Counted from the first letter of the stretch, positions 27,994-37,060 are shown. The stretch is 64,000 bases of DNA from Fuerstiella marisgermanici (GCF_001983935.1 NZ_CP017641.1:806001-870000), one strand, 5' to 3'. Numbers and translations are program-made. The notes: generated by a model not told the origin, from the letters alone.

Positions 27994-29877
27994 CTATTTG
28001 GCGTCGGTACCAGCCTCAGGCTTCTGTTCCGGCGCGGCCGCTTCCTTCGGTTTTGGCTTCAGCACTTCGCTGACGTCTTCTTCCTCTTCAGGCGCTTCGC
28101 TCTCAGGAGTCTTGCTCAGATTCCAGGCCTTTTGGTCGCCGAACTTGTTTGAACATTTCGGACATTTGGCTTTGGCGATCCCTTTACCGGCTGCCCCGCC
28201 GAGCTTCTTCTTTGCCCGAGCTTCCTCGGTTATTGCGATGCCGCAGGTGGCACAGATATGGCCAGCCAGTTCGACTTCGAATGCAGGGTCATTCTGGTAA
28301 TAGACCACGTTCTTAAGCGACTTCACGGGCAATTCGCTCAAGTGGCACTTCAGCGTTTCAAACTCTTCATCTGCCGGCACGCCATTTTCACTTGCGCCGA
28401 TGTCGACGTTGAAGTGCGACTTCAGCTCGGAAGACAGCTTGCGAGACACGGTCAAAGGCGACGACAGAAACGCCTGCTGATTGTCAGGCAGGTCGATAGG
28501 CAGGTACACCGCGATCTGACCTTCGCCAAACACGGGCACGCCAGCGAACATGCTGGCCGATGCTTCTGCGACTGGCTGAACCAGACGCACTTTTTCGACC
28601 TGTTCGGGCGATACAGTCTGAAGTTCTCCGAACGGAAGATTGGCAATCTTTCCGGTCTTCTGGATATGTTCGCGAACAAGCTTCCGCTGTTCTTCGACAG
28701 GCGGCGGGCCATCGGACGATTTACCAAACAGTCCTTTTTTGGCAGGCGGAGCGTACTTCAGAATATGCATTCCGGATTCATGAAACGCCACATCCACTAC
28801 CTCAAAAGTCTTCTGCAAGCTGCCGGGTTTTAATGTCACGTCTGTCGGTTTCACGACATGCTGATGAACATCGTCAATCCAGGTGACGTCGATCTTTGCG
28901 GCTGCTGGCTGACTTTTCTCTGCGCTCTTTTCTTTCTTCTTGATGAAGGGCACGACAATCGGTGCTTTACATTGCCGACAGCGAACGGTCTTTCCCGCTT
29001 GATCCTGATGCACACGAATCCACGCGCCGCAGGCTGTGCATGGCAATAGAACTCGTCGCTGCCGAGCTTCCTGAATTTTTTCGCGTTTGCGACGCTTGGT
29101 TTCTTTCTGGTCCTGCAACGCAATATTCAGCAGGTCGTCTGCGCCGATTTCGCTGTCAGGCTGTGCCTTTGAGGCATCATCCGACTTGTCACCATCAGCT
29201 TTCTTGTCGTCGGCTTCCTGGTCGCCTGCCGGAGCTTTTGCGGTGTCCGCCGATTCCGCGTCAGCAGTCTTCGCATCTTCTTTCGGTGCGGCGGCGTCCT
29301 TGGCGGCGTCGATTTTGTCCATTTCGGCCGCTGGTGTCTGCTGGGTTGCCGGGCGAGTTGTCGAGTCCAACTCGAATCCGTCGTCGGCATCATCGGCAGG
29401 CGGCTGAGGCGTGGCCGGAGCCGCGACGGGCGGGGCCGCCTGTACCGTGGTGGTTGTGCCTGAGCTGCCGCTGAGTGTGAATTCGTCGTCTTCCTCTTCG
29501 GCATCAAAAATCGGAGCTCGCGGTTCCCGGCGGTGGGCCTGATCGCCTCGAGCCGCCATGAACTCTGTGCGTTGTTCTTTGGGGATTTCGCTGAAAATGA
29601 TCTGCTGCGGCTGAGATGTCAGCTCGCGATACTTCTCTTCAACGTCCTTCCTCATAAACGAATTGCAGCTCCAGCAGCGGACCAGGCCACTGCGCACGGA
29701 TTCGCCGCATTCGGTGCAGGTATCGTACAGCTCATGATGGCTTTTCACGCCATCATGCTCGGCCCGTCCTGCCGACGCTCGATCTTCGTCGAATACATGC
29801 CCACACTCCGGACACTCAATGGTGTCGGACAGGACCATGGATTCACATTGTGGACAAGACTGAAAGTTAGCAGACAT
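27994..29877 (-). CDS. Large zinc-ribbon protein with four CxxC pairs, function unknown
   Basis: A 627-aa protein from the ATG at 29877; the upstream open frame to 30030 shows no domain. N-terminal ribbons are SCPQC...CPEC (C8, C11, C22, C25) and DTCTEC...CWSC. A long acidic/Ala-rich low-complexity region follows. Then comes an MJ0042-like ribbon (LPCTACGAWIRVHQDQAGKT, then VRCRQC) and a globular region. A final pair is ICATCG...CPKC near the C-terminus, before an acidic/Pro tail. No membrane helix or catalytic motif is seen. The ribbons suggest a structural or nucleic-acid/protein-binding role, but that is only inference. Confidence 0.75.
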   Translation of the reverse strand: MSANFQSCPQCESMVLSDTIECPECGHVFDEDRASAGRAEHDGVKSHHELYDTCTECGESVRSGLVRCWSCNSFMRKDVEEKYRELTSQPQQIIFSEIPKEQRTEFMAARGDQAHRREPRAPIFDAEEEDDEFTLSGSSGTTTTVQAAPPVAAPATPQPPADDADDGFELDSTTRPATQQTPAAEMDKIDAAKDAAAPKEDAKTADAESADTAKAPAGDQEADDKKADGDKSDDASKAQPDSEIGADDLLNIALQDQKETKRRKREKIQEARQRRVLLPCTACGAWIRVHQDQAGKTVRCRQCKAPIVVPFIKKKEKSAEKSQPAAAKIDVTWIDDVHQHVVKPTDVTLKPGSLQKTFEVVDVAFHESGMHILKYAPPAKKGLFGKSSDGPPPVEEQRKLVREHIQKTGKIANLPFGELQTVSPEQVEKVRLVQPVAEASASMFAGVPVFGEGQIAVYLPIDLPDNQQAFLSSPLTVSRKLSSELKSHFNVDIGASENGVPADEEFETLKCHLSELPVKSLKNVVYYQNDPAFEVELAGHICATCGIAITEEARAKKKLGGAAGKGIAKAKCPKCSNKFGDQKAWNLSKTPESEAPEEEEDVSEVLKPKPKEAAAPEQKPEAGTDAK

Positions 29878-30195
29878 GCGTTTATGAGGGCAGAGGGGGC
29901 GGGATCTGTCCCGCGCTCTGACCTGATCAATGTAAGGATTTTCAGCGACGGGCAGAATCGGACCAGCGTTATACATCTTGGCCAGAAACCGCCGTTGATG
30001 CAAACGGTCTATCCCCGTAACGGCGGCCAACAGCAGATTCGACAGCCAGTTGAAGCAATAATGCTGCGTCGTGGGGGTCAGGAGGGCGCAAGCACCCGCC
30101 CCGACGTGAACAACCGTTCCGATCGAAATTGCTCGTGTAAACCGCAGCCGGCCATACTCTGAGGCGAATTGCTGCCTCAGAGGGCATCGTCGCCG
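29878..30195. other. 318-bp spacer with a hairpin after the yceH-like gene
   Basis: No gene is supported. At 30157-30182 a perfect 9-bp stem (CTCTGAGGC / GCCTCAGAG) with an 8-nt loop lies just past the stop of the minus-strand gene ending at 30196. No T-run follows on the minus strand, so it is at most a weak or Rho-assisted terminator. Confidence 0.5.
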
Positions 30196-30975
30196 CTACA
30201 CGCCCAAATCCCGTTCCAGCCGTTGCAGCCGGTCATCAAGCTCCGAGACCAGCGAATGCAGCTCGCGGATAGTGTCCGCCTGTTCAGACACAACCGTTTC
30301 CAGTCGAGCGACCAACGCTTCGGAAACACCGGAGGCCGCGGCGGCAACCGCTGGCGCATTTGCTGCGACTGGGGCTGACGGAGCCGCTGCCGCTGGTGCT
30401 GGAGAGGCGGGCGACGCCGCAGGTTCGGGCTGCTCCGGAGCGGCATTGCCGATTTCCATGCCTTCTTTCGGCAGGTAGAACGTATGATCGACCTCGATGC
30501 CGCGACGTTCGAGAGGCCCATTCGCCTGCAGGTAGCCCATTTTCTTCAAACCGTCGAGCTCTTCGCGCAGCTGATCCTGACTTTCGATTCGTACCATCCG
30601 GCTGGCGCGAGTTCTTAGTTCGCCTAACTGCTGGCGTCCGCGTAGCAGCAGTTCTGCGATGATGGCAAATTGAGCTTCCGAAAAGTCGAATTTGTGTCGC
30701 ATGTAGTGGCGGTAGCGAGCGGTCCGGCCGCCGCCCATGAAGACTTCGGCCACCAGCAGATCTGACCTCAGATCATCCAGTGCCTGCTGCACTTGATCTT
30801 CAGAATATCCAACCACCGGATCACGGTTACTTTTCTGATTGCACGCGGTGGCGGTCGCCTTCAGCGTCAACGGGTACTGTTCCGGCGTCGTAAACGCCTT
30901 CTCCATCAGCGCGCCCAGAACTCGGCGCTGAATTTTGGGCAGTTCGCGAATCTGATTCTTGGGTTCTTCAGTCAT
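30196..30975 (-). CDS. YceH/DUF480 family winged-helix protein
   Basis: A 259-aa protein of the UPF0502/YceH family. The conserved core is at the N-terminus: RRVLGALMEKAFTTPEQYP, LKATATACNQKSNRDPV, then FMGGGRTARYRHYM and RGRQQLGELRTRASRM. The family has two winged-helix domains, and its function is unknown to me. An Ala/Pro-rich linker (about residues 185-215) and a C-terminal predicted coiled coil (about 225-258) follow. Its ATG overlaps the stop of the upstream methyltransferase-like gene (ATGA), suggesting coupling. Confidence 0.88.
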   Translation of the reverse strand: MTEEPKNQIRELPKIQRRVLGALMEKAFTTPEQYPLTLKATATACNQKSNRDPVVGYSEDQVQQALDDLRSDLLVAEVFMGGGRTARYRHYMRHKFDFSEAQFAIIAELLLRGRQQLGELRTRASRMVRIESQDQLREELDGLKKMGYLQANGPLERRGIEVDHTFYLPKEGMEIGNAAPEQPEPAASPASPAPAAAAPSAPVAANAPAVAAAASGVSEALVARLETVVSEQADTIRELHSLVSELDDRLQRLERDLGV

Positions 30976-31868
30976 ACCTGGGCCTCATCGGCTTCCTGAA
31001 TGGGTGGTTTCTTCTGAATTCGCAATCCGTACACGGCGAAGGTTCGATCGGCCATTTGCCACAACCACGGATCAATGGTGTGAACCGTGTCTGGACCGCC
31101 GGGCAGCCGTGACAGCATGTTCAGATCTTCCAGCACCAGAGCCGGGTTGGTCCCGCTAAAGAAGTTGCGTTCGTTGATCAGCTTCTTCACGGTTGCCGCG
31201 ATCGTGTCGTCGGTGGCTGCTTTCAACTCTGGAGCAGTGTCGGAAGACACAATGTCGGTGACAAAAATCGCCACGCCACCGGGACGCAGCATGTTGAGCA
31301 TGCGACGCAGGTGCCCGACCCGCAGCGATCGCACGGCATTGGTGAACGCGGGACTGTCTTCTGCGACCACGTGCCGCAGCGAATCGAGCATCTGCGAAAA
31401 CACGCACAGCGAAACCACGACGTCAGATTCCGGGATGTCGGCCAATCCGTTTTCTGACGCCAGTTGCTGCAGGACGAAGGTGCAGTGTTCAATGTTGTCT
31501 TCTGTGGGTTCAAAGTCGCGTGATGTCAGCGATAGAAGCGGTTCGGCGATGTCGGCCGGGCCGTGCAGACGCAGCTTTTCACCCGGTACACCGCTGGCTT
31601 CACTGGCCGTGCTGATCGCTTCAGCGTCCACGTCGACGAGGTGAATCGTCTGGAACAGTTCGCTGAGTCTCGGCAGCTCCACGTCCAGACAATTACCGGC
31701 TCCCAACAGAACAAGGGACGACAGTTCAGCACTGTCAGGCCCGCTCAAGTCCTTAAAGGTTGCCTCGATCAGTCGCATCACCATTTCGCGGTGCGGCTGA
31801 TACGAATCCGTCAGTGATGCGGTCTGTTGATTCCGCTTCTGGTTGTTGTCAACGAGATCTTTACGCAC
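30972..31868 (-). CDS. SAM-dependent methyltransferase-like protein
   Basis: A 298-aa protein with a Rossmann-type SAM-binding pattern: motif I SLVLLGAGNCLDVELPRLSE, an acidic motif II IHLVDVDAEAIS, and a motif-IV-like VVVSLCVFSQML. A long insert and GGVAIFVTDIVS follow. The substrate cannot be inferred. It is the first gene of a two-gene unit with the yceH-like gene and is divergent from the peroxiredoxin gene. Confidence 0.65.
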   Translation of the reverse strand: MRKDLVDNNQKRNQQTASLTDSYQPHREMVMRLIEATFKDLSGPDSAELSSLVLLGAGNCLDVELPRLSELFQTIHLVDVDAEAISTASEASGVPGEKLRLHGPADIAEPLLSLTSRDFEPTEDNIEHCTFVLQQLASENGLADIPESDVVVSLCVFSQMLDSLRHVVAEDSPAFTNAVRSLRVGHLRRMLNMLRPGGVAIFVTDIVSSDTAPELKAATDDTIAATVKKLINERNFFSGTNPALVLEDLNMLSRLPGGPDTVHTIDPWLWQMADRTFAVYGLRIQKKPPIQEADEAQV

Positions 31869-32179
31869 GTTTTACCTTTTCAAGGTTCGGCGAAATTGTG
31901 TTTAGCAGAAGATTTACAACGAATGGTAGCGAATCGACCGGAATGATGGTTCTGCGACACCGTTGACTCTGGCGAATTCCTGTCCATTTTGGCAACAATG
32001 GGAGTCGCGCCTACTACGGCAATTTCCGTTGCGGTAGATTTGGTGAATGGCAAAGCGCCGGCCGTCAGTGAATTTAAGAAACGAACCGGCGACCAGTGCC
32101 TAACTACTTAAGAAACAGAAACCAGGTCCACGGCAAATGCAGCGGCGTCTGCTGTCAATTTTCACAACGGGAGAGTTTG
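31869..32179. other. Divergent promoter region (311 bp)
   Basis: The spacer between the minus-strand methyltransferase-like gene and the plus-strand peroxiredoxin should hold both promoters. I find no box pair convincing enough to call and no operator-like palindrome. Confidence 0.4.
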
Positions 32180-32719
32180 ATGACGAAACGAATTTTCGCA
32201 GTTGCAGCTGCCGGTCTTTTACTGGCAGGAGGAACGCAGATGGCTCAGGCAGAACTGAAAGTGGGCGACGACGCACCCGCGTTTGAACTCAAGGGAAGCG
32301 ATGGAAAGACCTACAAACTGGCAGACTTCAAAGGTAAGTCGGCTGTCGTAGTCGCGTGGTTCCCCAAAGCCTTCACCGGCGGTTGCACCAAAGAATGCAA
32401 ATCGTTCCGCGAAAACGGCGAAGCGATCCGCGAATTCCAGGTGAAGTATTTCACCGCAAGCTGCGACACGGTGGAAAAGAATACGGCGTTCGCAAAGTCA
32501 CTGGAACTCGACTACCCGATCCTCAGCGATCCGGAAAAGAAAGTCGCAGAGGCCTATGGCGTTGTCCATGAAGGACGTGCCGTGCCGGAACGCTGGACTT
32601 ACTTTATCGGGATGGACGGTAAGATTCTGCACATCGACAAAAAGGTGAAAACCGCAAGCCACGGCGAAGACATTGCCGCTCAGCTGAAGGAACTGGAAGT
32701 GCCCCAGAAGAAGGGCTGA
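32180..32719 (+). CDS. Exported peroxiredoxin (AhpC/TSA, BCP-like)
   Basis: A 179-aa protein from the ATG at 32180, preceded by GGGAG. The first 24 residues are a cleavable signal peptide ending AQA, so the enzyme should be periplasmic. The thioredoxin-fold core shows VGDDAPAFELKGSDGKTY, the peroxidatic site FPKAFTGGCTKECKS (C69, second Cys C73) and a conserved Arg in AVPERWTYFIG. It would reduce hydroperoxides using an exported thiol donor. The thioredoxin lipoprotein at 25956 is a possible partner, which is inference only. Confidence 0.9.
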   Translation: MTKRIFAVAAAGLLLAGGTQMAQAELKVGDDAPAFELKGSDGKTYKLADFKGKSAVVVAWFPKAFTGGCTKECKSFRENGEAIREFQVKYFTASCDTVEKNTAFAKSLELDYPILSDPEKKVAEAYGVVHEGRAVPERWTYFIGMDGKILHIDKKVKTASHGEDIAAQLKELEVPQKKG

Positions 32720-32763
32720 TCGGAACTCCGACTTATACCGTCGACAAATCCGAAGTTACACTG

Positions 32764-32790
32764 CACAGCATGGCGTTCAGCCATGCTGTG
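32764..32790. terminator. Hairpin between convergent genes
   Basis: A perfect 11-bp stem (CACAGCATGGC / GCCATGCTGTG) with a 5-nt loop lies between the peroxiredoxin stop and the convergent amidohydrolase, and spans the latter's stop codon. No clear U-tract follows on either strand, so the terminator call is tentative. Confidence 0.5.
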
Positions 32791-34003
32791 TCATATTACA
32801 GACCTGAAACCGATTCGTGGCAGTGTCACTCAGCCGCGTGTTCAGTTGAGCTTCTGATTCGGCAACGCAGTTTAGCATGGCGGCTCGAAACGGCGTGCCC
32901 TCGCGGATGGTATGGTCATCTGGCGATAGTCCAAGTGCCGCCGCAGCGGTTGTGGTGATCATCGGCAGCAAGTCCCACACGGGCTCGGTTGTTTGCCGAG
33001 CCACCGTCTGCAGTTCTTTCCAGACGGACAAATCCGGATTCGACGAACGTCCGTCGGTTCCCAGCACGACAGTCGCGCCGGCCGCGCGCAGCTTTTTCCA
33101 CGGGTGCGCTGGATGCTGAAACCATGCGTGCGTCCGCGGGCAATAGACGACCGCGATGTTCGGGTGCCGTCCCAGAAATTCGATCTCTCGATCGCCAAAA
33201 TAGTTGCCGTGAATCGCCAGCGCGTGAGGCACCTTTGCCAGCTTTTCCAGATAGGCCAGCGGAGTAGTGCCGGGCGGAATCGCGACGTCGTCCCACAGCT
33301 CCAGCGACTTCAGGAAGTCGGCGAACGGGCCGGTTTGTTGATCGAGTAACTGCAGTTCGGCGGTTGTTTCGGCCAGGTGCAAGGCTAGTGGAACTCGGTG
33401 ATCAATCGCCATTTCTACCATGCTGTCAAACAGGTTCGGATGCACGCTGTACGGAGCATGAGGACTCAGCCCCCGAACGATTGACGCGTCGTTAAGTTGG
33501 CCATCGGCTGCGACGTGCTCCGTGGCAACCGCGAGCTGTTCGGCGATGCGTTCAGCGCTCCACCCAATCACCTCACGAAAGCTCACGCCGCTGCATCCGG
33601 TATCACGGCAAGCCATCTCGAATGCGGCCCGGCCATCAGCAGACGTTGTGATTTCGCCGAGCACTCCGACGCCAGCGGTCACTGATTCTGCCACGCCCGC
33701 CTTCACGTCGTCCGCGACTTCCGCCGCGCGGCTGGTTCGGTAATCGATGACGCTGCGAATCCACTCGGTGAAAGGATTCGGCGGGGGCAATGGCTGAGCG
33801 CATCGGGAAAATTCCAGATGCGTATGAGCGTTCACCAGCACCGGCATCACGACAACCTGGGCCGCAAGGCGCTGTTCGTCGAGCGGCAGCGGGCGGATTT
33901 CCTGAACAATGCCGTCGACAATGGACAGTCGCATATTCTGCTGCGGCGGCTGGCCGGGATTCATCAGCCAGCCGCAGCGCAGAATTTCGGTGTGTGACGC
34001 CAT
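32777..34003 (-). CDS. Amidohydrolase-superfamily (TRZ/ATZ-type) deaminase/hydrolase
   Basis: A 408-aa metal-dependent hydrolase. It shows the metal-binding HTH in PVLVNAHTHLEF (H60, H62), a central His in LALHLAETTAELQ, another in ALAIHGNYF, and the catalytic Asp in VVLGTDGRSSNPD. A small beta-sandwich domain frames the barrel. The family includes cytosine, guanine, S-adenosylhomocysteine and aminodeoxyfutalosine deaminases. The sequence alone does not tell which substrate is used, and no neighbour belongs to such a pathway. Confidence 0.82.
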   Translation of the reverse strand: MASHTEILRCGWLMNPGQPPQQNMRLSIVDGIVQEIRPLPLDEQRLAAQVVVMPVLVNAHTHLEFSRCAQPLPPPNPFTEWIRSVIDYRTSRAAEVADDVKAGVAESVTAGVGVLGEITTSADGRAAFEMACRDTGCSGVSFREVIGWSAERIAEQLAVATEHVAADGQLNDASIVRGLSPHAPYSVHPNLFDSMVEMAIDHRVPLALHLAETTAELQLLDQQTGPFADFLKSLELWDDVAIPPGTTPLAYLEKLAKVPHALAIHGNYFGDREIEFLGRHPNIAVVYCPRTHAWFQHPAHPWKKLRAAGATVVLGTDGRSSNPDLSVWKELQTVARQTTEPVWDLLPMITTTAAAALGLSPDDHTIREGTPFRAAMLNCVAESEAQLNTRLSDTATNRFQVCNMTQHG

Positions 34004-34027
34004 GAGGTCTTATTCGGAGGCCTGGTC

Positions 34028-35338
34028 TCAGGAAACCGCTTCGATATTCCAGCCGTCACGGTAATCACGTCGCAGCCATTGATTGGCGTCTTCGTGGTTG
34101 GTGATCTTCATCGCTTCCGGATCCCAGGTCAGCTTTGTCCCGCGGTACCGCGCCGCGATGTTCCCCAGCAACACAGCTTCGGTCAACGGTCCGCCGTATG
34201 CGAATCCGTCGCTCGGCTGTTCGGCACTTAAGCAACCATCCACCCAGCCATGATAGTGGTCCTTGCCTTCCACCTTTTCAATTTTTGCGTCGGGATAAAC
34301 CTTCGGAGCACCCACGTGCGGCAGTACCAGGCTCCCTTTTTCGCCGATGAACAACGATCCACTGCGCGGCAGGCCTTCGCCGGCAGGCAAGTGGGAACCT
34401 CGAGTCGCAGGCAGGCGTCCGCCATCGTACCAGGTGATTTGAAGCTGCTCGCCCGCGGTGAATTCCGTGCCTGGGAAGGTGTAGTCGACGGTTGTCTGAG
34501 CTGGCCAGACTTCGTCGTTCATTCCTGTATGATCAGCCTTAAAGTCCATCGGCGCTTTGTCGATCTTCAGAGCCGTGAAGACCGGATCGAGGATGTGGCA
34601 GCCGAAGTCACCCAACGCTCCGTTACCAAAGTCCTGCCAGTCGCGCCAGCCCCATGGGTGGTAAACGTTCCAACCGCCGTATGGTCGTTCCGGAGCGACG
34701 CCCAGCCATAGGTTCCATGCCAGCGTTTCCGGCTTGGCTTCGGGAGCCTTGGGGCGGCTAATGTGAAACGACTTCCCGTGTCCGGTGGCTGCGCACCAAC
34801 TGTGGACTCGATTCACTTTGCCGATGCTTCCGCCCTGAATTGCATGGACGGCGGTACGATAAAATTCGTGCGAATGAATCTGGTTGCCTAAACGAGTGAT
34901 CACGTCAGACTTCTTTGCCTGTTTCGCCATCTGCCGAGCTTCCCACACGTTATGAGTCAACGGCTTCTGGCAGTAGATGTGCTTGCCACGTCGCATGACG
35001 TCCAGGCCAATAAACGCGTGCATATGGTCCGGCGTAGACACGGTGGCCGCATCGACTTTGTCGCCGAGATCTTCCAGCAGTTCGCGGAAATCCTGCTTGA
35101 CCGGTGCATCGGGATTCAGCTTGCGGACTTTTTCTGTCCGCGACAGGTCCACATCGCAGAACCCGACAAACGCTGTTTGATCGTGACTCGCCATCGCGTT
35201 GATGTCTGACCAACCCTTGCCTTCACAGCCGATGCCGACAAGTTGCAGTTTTGAATTCAGGTTTTGGCCACGAACAATGGCAGGAGCAGCGACGGAAGCG
35301 ACAGCGGCGGTTTTCAGAAACGTGCGGCGATCGAGCAT
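34028..35338 (-). CDS. Tat-exported Gfo/Idh/MocA family oxidoreductase
   Basis: A 436-aa protein. The N-terminus has a twin-arginine signal (LDRRTFLKTAAVASVAAPA). A Rossmann NAD(P)-binding domain follows (LVGIGCEGKGWSDI, FVGFCDVD, ATVSTPDHMHAFIGLDVM). The family's usual E-K-P appears as IYCQKPLTH. The C-terminal alpha/beta domain includes DFGCHILDPVF. Such Tat-exported members are numerous in planctomycetes and are thought to act on sugars or glycosides. The substrate is unknown. Confidence 0.9.
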   Translation of the reverse strand: MLDRRTFLKTAAVASVAAPAIVRGQNLNSKLQLVGIGCEGKGWSDINAMASHDQTAFVGFCDVDLSRTEKVRKLNPDAPVKQDFRELLEDLGDKVDAATVSTPDHMHAFIGLDVMRRGKHIYCQKPLTHNVWEARQMAKQAKKSDVITRLGNQIHSHEFYRTAVHAIQGGSIGKVNRVHSWCAATGHGKSFHISRPKAPEAKPETLAWNLWLGVAPERPYGGWNVYHPWGWRDWQDFGNGALGDFGCHILDPVFTALKIDKAPMDFKADHTGMNDEVWPAQTTVDYTFPGTEFTAGEQLQITWYDGGRLPATRGSHLPAGEGLPRSGSLFIGEKGSLVLPHVGAPKVYPDAKIEKVEGKDHYHGWVDGCLSAEQPSDGFAYGGPLTEAVLLGNIAARYRGTKLTWDPEAMKITNHEDANQWLRRDYRDGWNIEAVS

Positions 35339-35533
35339 GAGGTTTTTCTCCGATAGGCAGGATTTGGCGGGACATCAGCCCGTCAGAATAGCACCGCCAC
35401 CACGCCGCATCAAGGAGCGGCGATCGCTCACGCTGCCGGGACGCTCCGGTCACTGGAAGAAAACCAACGGCGAAGATCGTAGCGCTGTTTCCGTGACTCG
35501 CAGCCAGCGACAACTGCCCGCGTCCCGAAGTGA

Positions 35534-35820
35534 TGGCGACATGCTCGCACCAGCAGTCGACAGCTCGTGCGTTTAGGAGTTCCCCGTCGTCAGGCGATTC
35601 GTCATGCGAAAAGTCGCAAGAGCTACTGGAACATGGCCGAGACCATCGCCAGTGGTGTCGGCTTTACGAACGCGGTGCTCGCGGAACAGGGTCTCCTGAG
35701 CCTGAAACATCTCTGGAACGAACTGGCTCCACTTCGTCGAACCGCCTGATGCGGTCCCGCATGTCAGGTGGTGTGGGGAGGGTCGCTGGAAACGGTGATC
35801 CTTACCCGATTTATGCCCCT
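35534..35820 (+). pseudogene. Group II intron-like 3' remnant: maturase C-terminal tail plus domain V/VI-like hairpins
   Basis: An open stretch lacks a proper start and encodes RLGVPRRQAIRHAKSRKSYW, then MAETIASG and LAEQGLLSLKHLWNELAPLR. This resembles the extreme C-terminus of group II intron reverse transcriptase/maturases. The stop at 35747-35749 runs straight into a hairpin (CCTGATGCGG / CCGCATGTCAGG, 35745-35768). GGTGGTGTGGGGAGGG and a second imperfect stem then end in TACCCGATTTAT, an arrangement like intron domains V and VI. The rest of the reverse transcriptase is missing upstream. Only remembered family patterns support this. The rest of the 35339-35818 spacer shows nothing supportable. 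Confidence 0.5.
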
Positions 35821-36724
35821 ACCATTCATTCTCCATTATTTGTGGCAAGAGGGATTCGACACGGTCCAATTCAGCGCAGTAGTCATCGACATTCGGTGTT
35901 CCGTCAAACGTGATTGTAAACGCGAGGTTTGAGTCAGTCTTTGGATCTGCGTCACATACAGCCTGAAGCAACTCAAATAGCTGATGCACGGCATCGCGAA
36001 TTGGCTCTGCCCAGCCTATTTGGAGTTCGTGGACGGTCTCCATTTCGTCAGGTGGGATGATCGCTAGCGATGTCTTTTCGAACGCGACTGATTCCCGATA
36101 AAGGTCGACTATCGTTTGAGTCCGATCGAGGATGCGTTTGGGATCTGCTGGCGTCTCCTCCGTGGAAGTCAACGCCTGCGGAAACTCGAACAGCATCGTC
36201 TTCTTTGCCACCCGCAGCATTCTGAAGCAGTTTTCCGGCCGTCCGGCCAGCCATTGAAAATAGGACCGGAAGTCGCGCGGCCGTGATGCCACGACGTAAA
36301 CGTTGTCGTTACGAATGTCTTGCCATTCGCGATCTATCGGAGAGACCAAGTGGGCCAGAACGGACTTGGCGAATCGAAATTCCCATTTTGGCCGCTGGAG
36401 ATGCGCAAGACGACGGGCATGCGGAAGTAGGTCTTCCAGACCGTCAGGTACTGTGTTCACGTATGCCCAGAGACGTGCAACGACAGATGAGATGGCCGCG
36501 AACGCGAGTATCCATGTGTACGCGACTGGGCGATTTGCCTCTAGCCCCAGTGAACTCACGGACGCTTCATAAATCGACCATAGTCCACCGAATGACGCAG
36601 ACGCAAAGGTGAGCAGTGGAAGCGGACGTGAGAAAATGCCTTTCACGTGATCCCAAACGGTCTTATACGAGAACGCGAAAGTTGCAGTGTTATTCGTGAT
36701 CGGATTGTCGAGCTCGCTTGACAT
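35819..36724 (-). CDS. Hypothetical protein with two membrane helices and a soluble domain
   Basis: A 301-aa protein that I do not recognise. After a short N-terminus come two hydrophobic segments (about residues 36-56 and 66-90). A mostly helical soluble domain with no known catalytic motif follows (NVYVVASRPRDFRSYFQWLA is a distinctive stretch). It lies between two group II intron-like remnants and opposite to them, and its stop codon abuts the 3' remnant, so it may have arrived by transfer. The context does not suggest a function. Confidence 0.6.
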   Translation of the reverse strand: MSSELDNPITNNTATFAFSYKTVWDHVKGIFSRPLPLLTFASASFGGLWSIYEASVSSLGLEANRPVAYTWILAFAAISSVVARLWAYVNTVPDGLEDLLPHARRLAHLQRPKWEFRFAKSVLAHLVSPIDREWQDIRNDNVYVVASRPRDFRSYFQWLAGRPENCFRMLRVAKKTMLFEFPQALTSTEETPADPKRILDRTQTIVDLYRESVAFEKTSLAIIPPDEMETVHELQIGWAEPIRDAVHQLFELLQAVCDADPKTDSNLAFTITFDGTPNVDDYCAELDRVESLLPQIMENEW

Positions 36725-36842
36725 CTGCGTTCATTCGTGAGGGGAACATCTATTCGGGCATAACGTCTGTGATCAGCGGGTTGCGGCAAGTGATCACCAA
36801 AGACAGAAAACCAGCGGCCCACAACTCCACTGCATCACTTTG

Positions 36843-37060
36843 GTGCGCCAGGCATGGCGTGTGTTCTATGGGCGTAAGTCCCCTGTACGACAATGGAGGT
36901 CTTGCAGACTGATGGTACATCCATTGAGCTGCAGGAATCAAGTACGAGACGAGGGCAACTGCGGGGAGATAACGAACCGTGGGGAAAAAGCCTGCGAGTG
37001 CGCGCTTTTGTGGGCCTGTTTTTCGCCACCGATCACACTCTCGTCAAAGCTGCGTGGTTA
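36843..37060 (+). mobile_element. Group II intron-like 5' remnant (domain I-like)
   Basis: The segment starts GTGCGCCAGGCATGGCGTG, matching the GTGYG-type 5' end of bacterial group II introns. It continues with a structured purine-rich region (GGGCGTAAGTCCCCTGTACG, GGAATCAAGTACGAGACG, GGGGAGATAACGAACCGTGG) like intron domain I. No intact reverse transcriptase follows. The 3' end of the remnant is not defined. It lies downstream of the 3'-type remnant on the same strand, so the parts are in permuted order. The rest of the 36725-37325 spacer holds only the inverted repeat listed next. Confidence 0.45.

Noticed and set aside
35199-35576. A 125-codon plus-strand frame over the start of the Gfo/Idh gene
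   Set aside because: It overlaps the start of the opposite-strand oxidoreductase and reads as a low-complexity Arg/Ser-rich shadow.
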